From contig NC_089979.1 in assembly GCF_036417845.1 (NCBI RefSeq), positions 49,422,775 to 49,486,774 on the forward strand: a stretch of 64,000 nt of DNA. Direction: 5' to 3'. The notes under the pieces were generated by a model, which worked only from the letters and a program-made list of their open reading frames with translations, searched no databases and was not told the origin of the DNA. The translations under genes and the position numbers were made by a program. Of this stretch, positions 62,561 to 64,000 are shown piece after piece. Within the stretch, counting starts at the first letter, position 1. Each line of letters begins with the position of its first letter. Source of the DNA: Apteryx mantelli. Lineage: Eukaryota > Chordata > Aves > Apterygiformes > Apterygidae.

Positions 62561-63795
62561 TTTTAGGGCTTGTTCTTGCAAGTGTATGCAGATGTGCTTT
62601 GAGTAGGCCTACTTGATGGTAGCCCCTCTGGGAAAATAATAAGGAAAATCTAATTTAAGAATCTTGATCATATTTAGGTATGATAGAGCAGCAAAGTTGC
62701 CCAGTCTAGATCATACTACATCTGGGTGCACACATGGATAGGCCTTTACTTAGTGGGTGGGTGCTTGTGAGATTATTCAAGGGCTCTTATGATTTCTGCT
62801 TACATATCTCAGCCGAGGGTGGTGGTCTTTGCCTTGTACAGTGTGAAAGGGGTTTTGCCATATATGGTCATTTAGCCACATGTAAGCTAGCCCGTTGTTT
62901 CGTGCAGCACTAAAATGAGACAAAAACAATCCACTGAAAAGAAATCTTAGTCCTTTGCCACAGAAAATTGGATGTGATTTTTATTAACTGGGCAACAAAT
63001 TGTCTTGGAAACCAGCTTAGATATCAAAAGGCTTTTGAACGTGGAACACTGCAGAACAAAAAACTTCCAAATACTATATTTTTTAATGAAAAGACATTTA
63101 TGAAACTCTAAAAACTATATGTGATTTGAGGAAAAACTTTTCTTAACAAGTGAGAGAACAAACAGTTTCAGTGGGTAGTCTCATGCCTTGTTGTGCAAAT
63201 TTAATAATGAGCTTCTGTCCTTTTAAGGTTCCTTTGAAATAGAAGGGGGTTGCATTGGAAACATTTGACTTTATATGGTATCTGTTTGAATGCTAATGCA
63301 AATATAAGTTCTGTTTCTTAAGTTATTGCAAATGTAGTATTTTATCTTAATTTGCTCATACTGGTACAACCTCACATAGAAGTACCCAAAGTAAAACATT
63401 TTAAATCAGTGGTTAAAGTCTTCCCTCTCAAATATATCTAGCTATGAAAAAGTTGCTGATTGGTTTTGTGCAACATTTATTTCCAGAGGAAGGAATGTTT
63501 TTGTTCCCCCTATGATTCCACTTCAATCTCGATGACTGTTTTAGTTGAAATGTTCAGTTGTTAGAAGAATCAAGATTGTGTATTATTTAGATCTTACCAG
63601 ACAAGTGGGATTTGTTTCTTCCATTCCGGTTATCAAAAAGATTAACCCTTTGCCCTCGGAGTTCTAATTGGAGAAATTTAGAAACAAAGAAGCTGTTTGT
63701 ACAAGATAGCAGCAAAATCGAGTGTATGCCATCTGGAATGATTCTCTGGTGAATGAGGGTTGCAAATATTACATACATTTAATCTTGTATTTCAG

Positions 63796-63907
63796 GCACC
63801 AATAAAAGCAACTTGTGAAGACATGTCATGCAAGACTGGATTTCCTGAAGATGTTCACAGTGCCGTTGTATCAAGGAGTGTACATGGAGGACAACCTCTT
63901 CTCAATG
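63796..63907 (+). CDS. CDH2: N-cadherin (cadherin-2), coding exon 2: start of prodomain
   Basis: Encodes residues 26-62 plus the first base of codon 63. The sequence opens [20 protein letters not shown], followed by [17 protein letters not shown]. The CKTGFPEDV and GGQPLLN words are the conserved start of the cadherin-2 prodomain, which keeps the protein non-adhesive until a furin-type protease removes it. The furin site lies in a later exon outside the window. Chicken has, as I remember, Leu and Met where this copy has Ser-36 and Thr-39. The acceptor is TTGTATTTCAG|GCACC. The donor AATG|GTATTG is weaker than consensus but leaves the expected phase (the N-V codon split after one base). The 112-base length and phase 0-1 fit the family's exon structure. 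Exon 1 lies 12.1 kb upstream. Confidence 0.95.
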
Positions 63908-64000
63908 GTATTGTTATAAAAGATGTTCTGATTTTCATTTCCTTTATCCTTAATCATAAATCACGCTGGAGTGTTTTGATTCTTGACTTAAATATGATGT
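63908..64000 (+). other. CDH2: CDH2 intron 2, start
   Basis: Only the first 93 bases are in the window, starting at donor GTATTG. CDH2 intron 2 is large in vertebrates. Nothing further can be said. Confidence 0.85.

Larger units (their letters stand above)
51683..63795 (+). other. CDH2: CDH2 intron 1
   Basis: A 12.1-kb phase-0 intron with donor GTAAGC and acceptor TTGTATTTCAG (ending 63795). Its first 1.45 kb is still CpG island. That part includes the 37-bp inverted repeat (52235-52331) and several poly-C runs. The remainder is AT-rich, with poly-T/poly-A tracts, an A22-(GAA)n tract and two more long C runs. I see no exon, no CR1 copy and no RNA gene in it. First introns of cadherin genes often hold enhancers, but nothing here identifies one. 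Confidence 0.9.

Noticed and set aside
1..64000. tRNA, rRNA, CRISPR arrays, bacterial operons or phage genes
   Set aside because: None were seen; the sequence is vertebrate nuclear DNA throughout.

Overview
This window is vertebrate nuclear DNA, most probably from a bird. There are no operons. It carries CR1 retrotransposons ending in ATTCTGTG octamers, a small solo retroviral LTR, short introns next to a very GC-rich CpG island, and a split exon pair matching avian N-cadherin (CDH2). The encoded residues resemble chicken N-cadherin as I remember it, with a few differences, so a bird other than chicken is likely. I cannot name the species.

Layout. Positions 1 to about 49.6 kb are an AT-rich gene desert upstream of CDH2, and I find no host gene there. 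It holds transposon relics: a minus-strand CR1 3' end (6264-6480) with a 52-bp-period tandem duplication beside it, an older minus-strand CR1 reverse-transcriptase piece (7310-7800), a long young-looking plus-strand CR1 with a nearly open ORF2 (9925-12402), a minus-strand CR1 tail ending in a perfect 17-bp inverted repeat (18773-19050), a possible ERVL-like primer-binding-site relic (about 24.8 kb), a solo LTR with a perfect 6-bp target duplication (39015-39259), two ancient amniote-type CR1 tails (42268-43485) and a hAT-type element with a perfect 8-bp target duplication (47213-47425). Microsatellites and short tandem duplications are scattered between them.

From about 49.65 kb the sequence becomes GC-rich, with a small CpG cluster and then a large CpG island (about 50.48-53.14 kb). 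The island holds the presumed CDH2 promoter and 5' UTR, a two-codon upstream ORF, and coding exon 1 (51608-51682, signal peptide). Intron 1 spans 51683-63795. Exon 2 (63796-63907) encodes the start of the cadherin prodomain, and the window ends just inside intron 2.

The most unusual structure is a perfect 37-bp inverted repeat around a loop ending in 16 consecutive C, about 550 bp inside CDH2 intron 1. It is either an assembly or template-switch artefact or a real cruciform-forming element. The long G/C homopolymers inside CDH2 (at least eight of 10 or more) are all C on the coding strand. Everything else is ordinary avian intergenic sequence as far as it can be read by eye.
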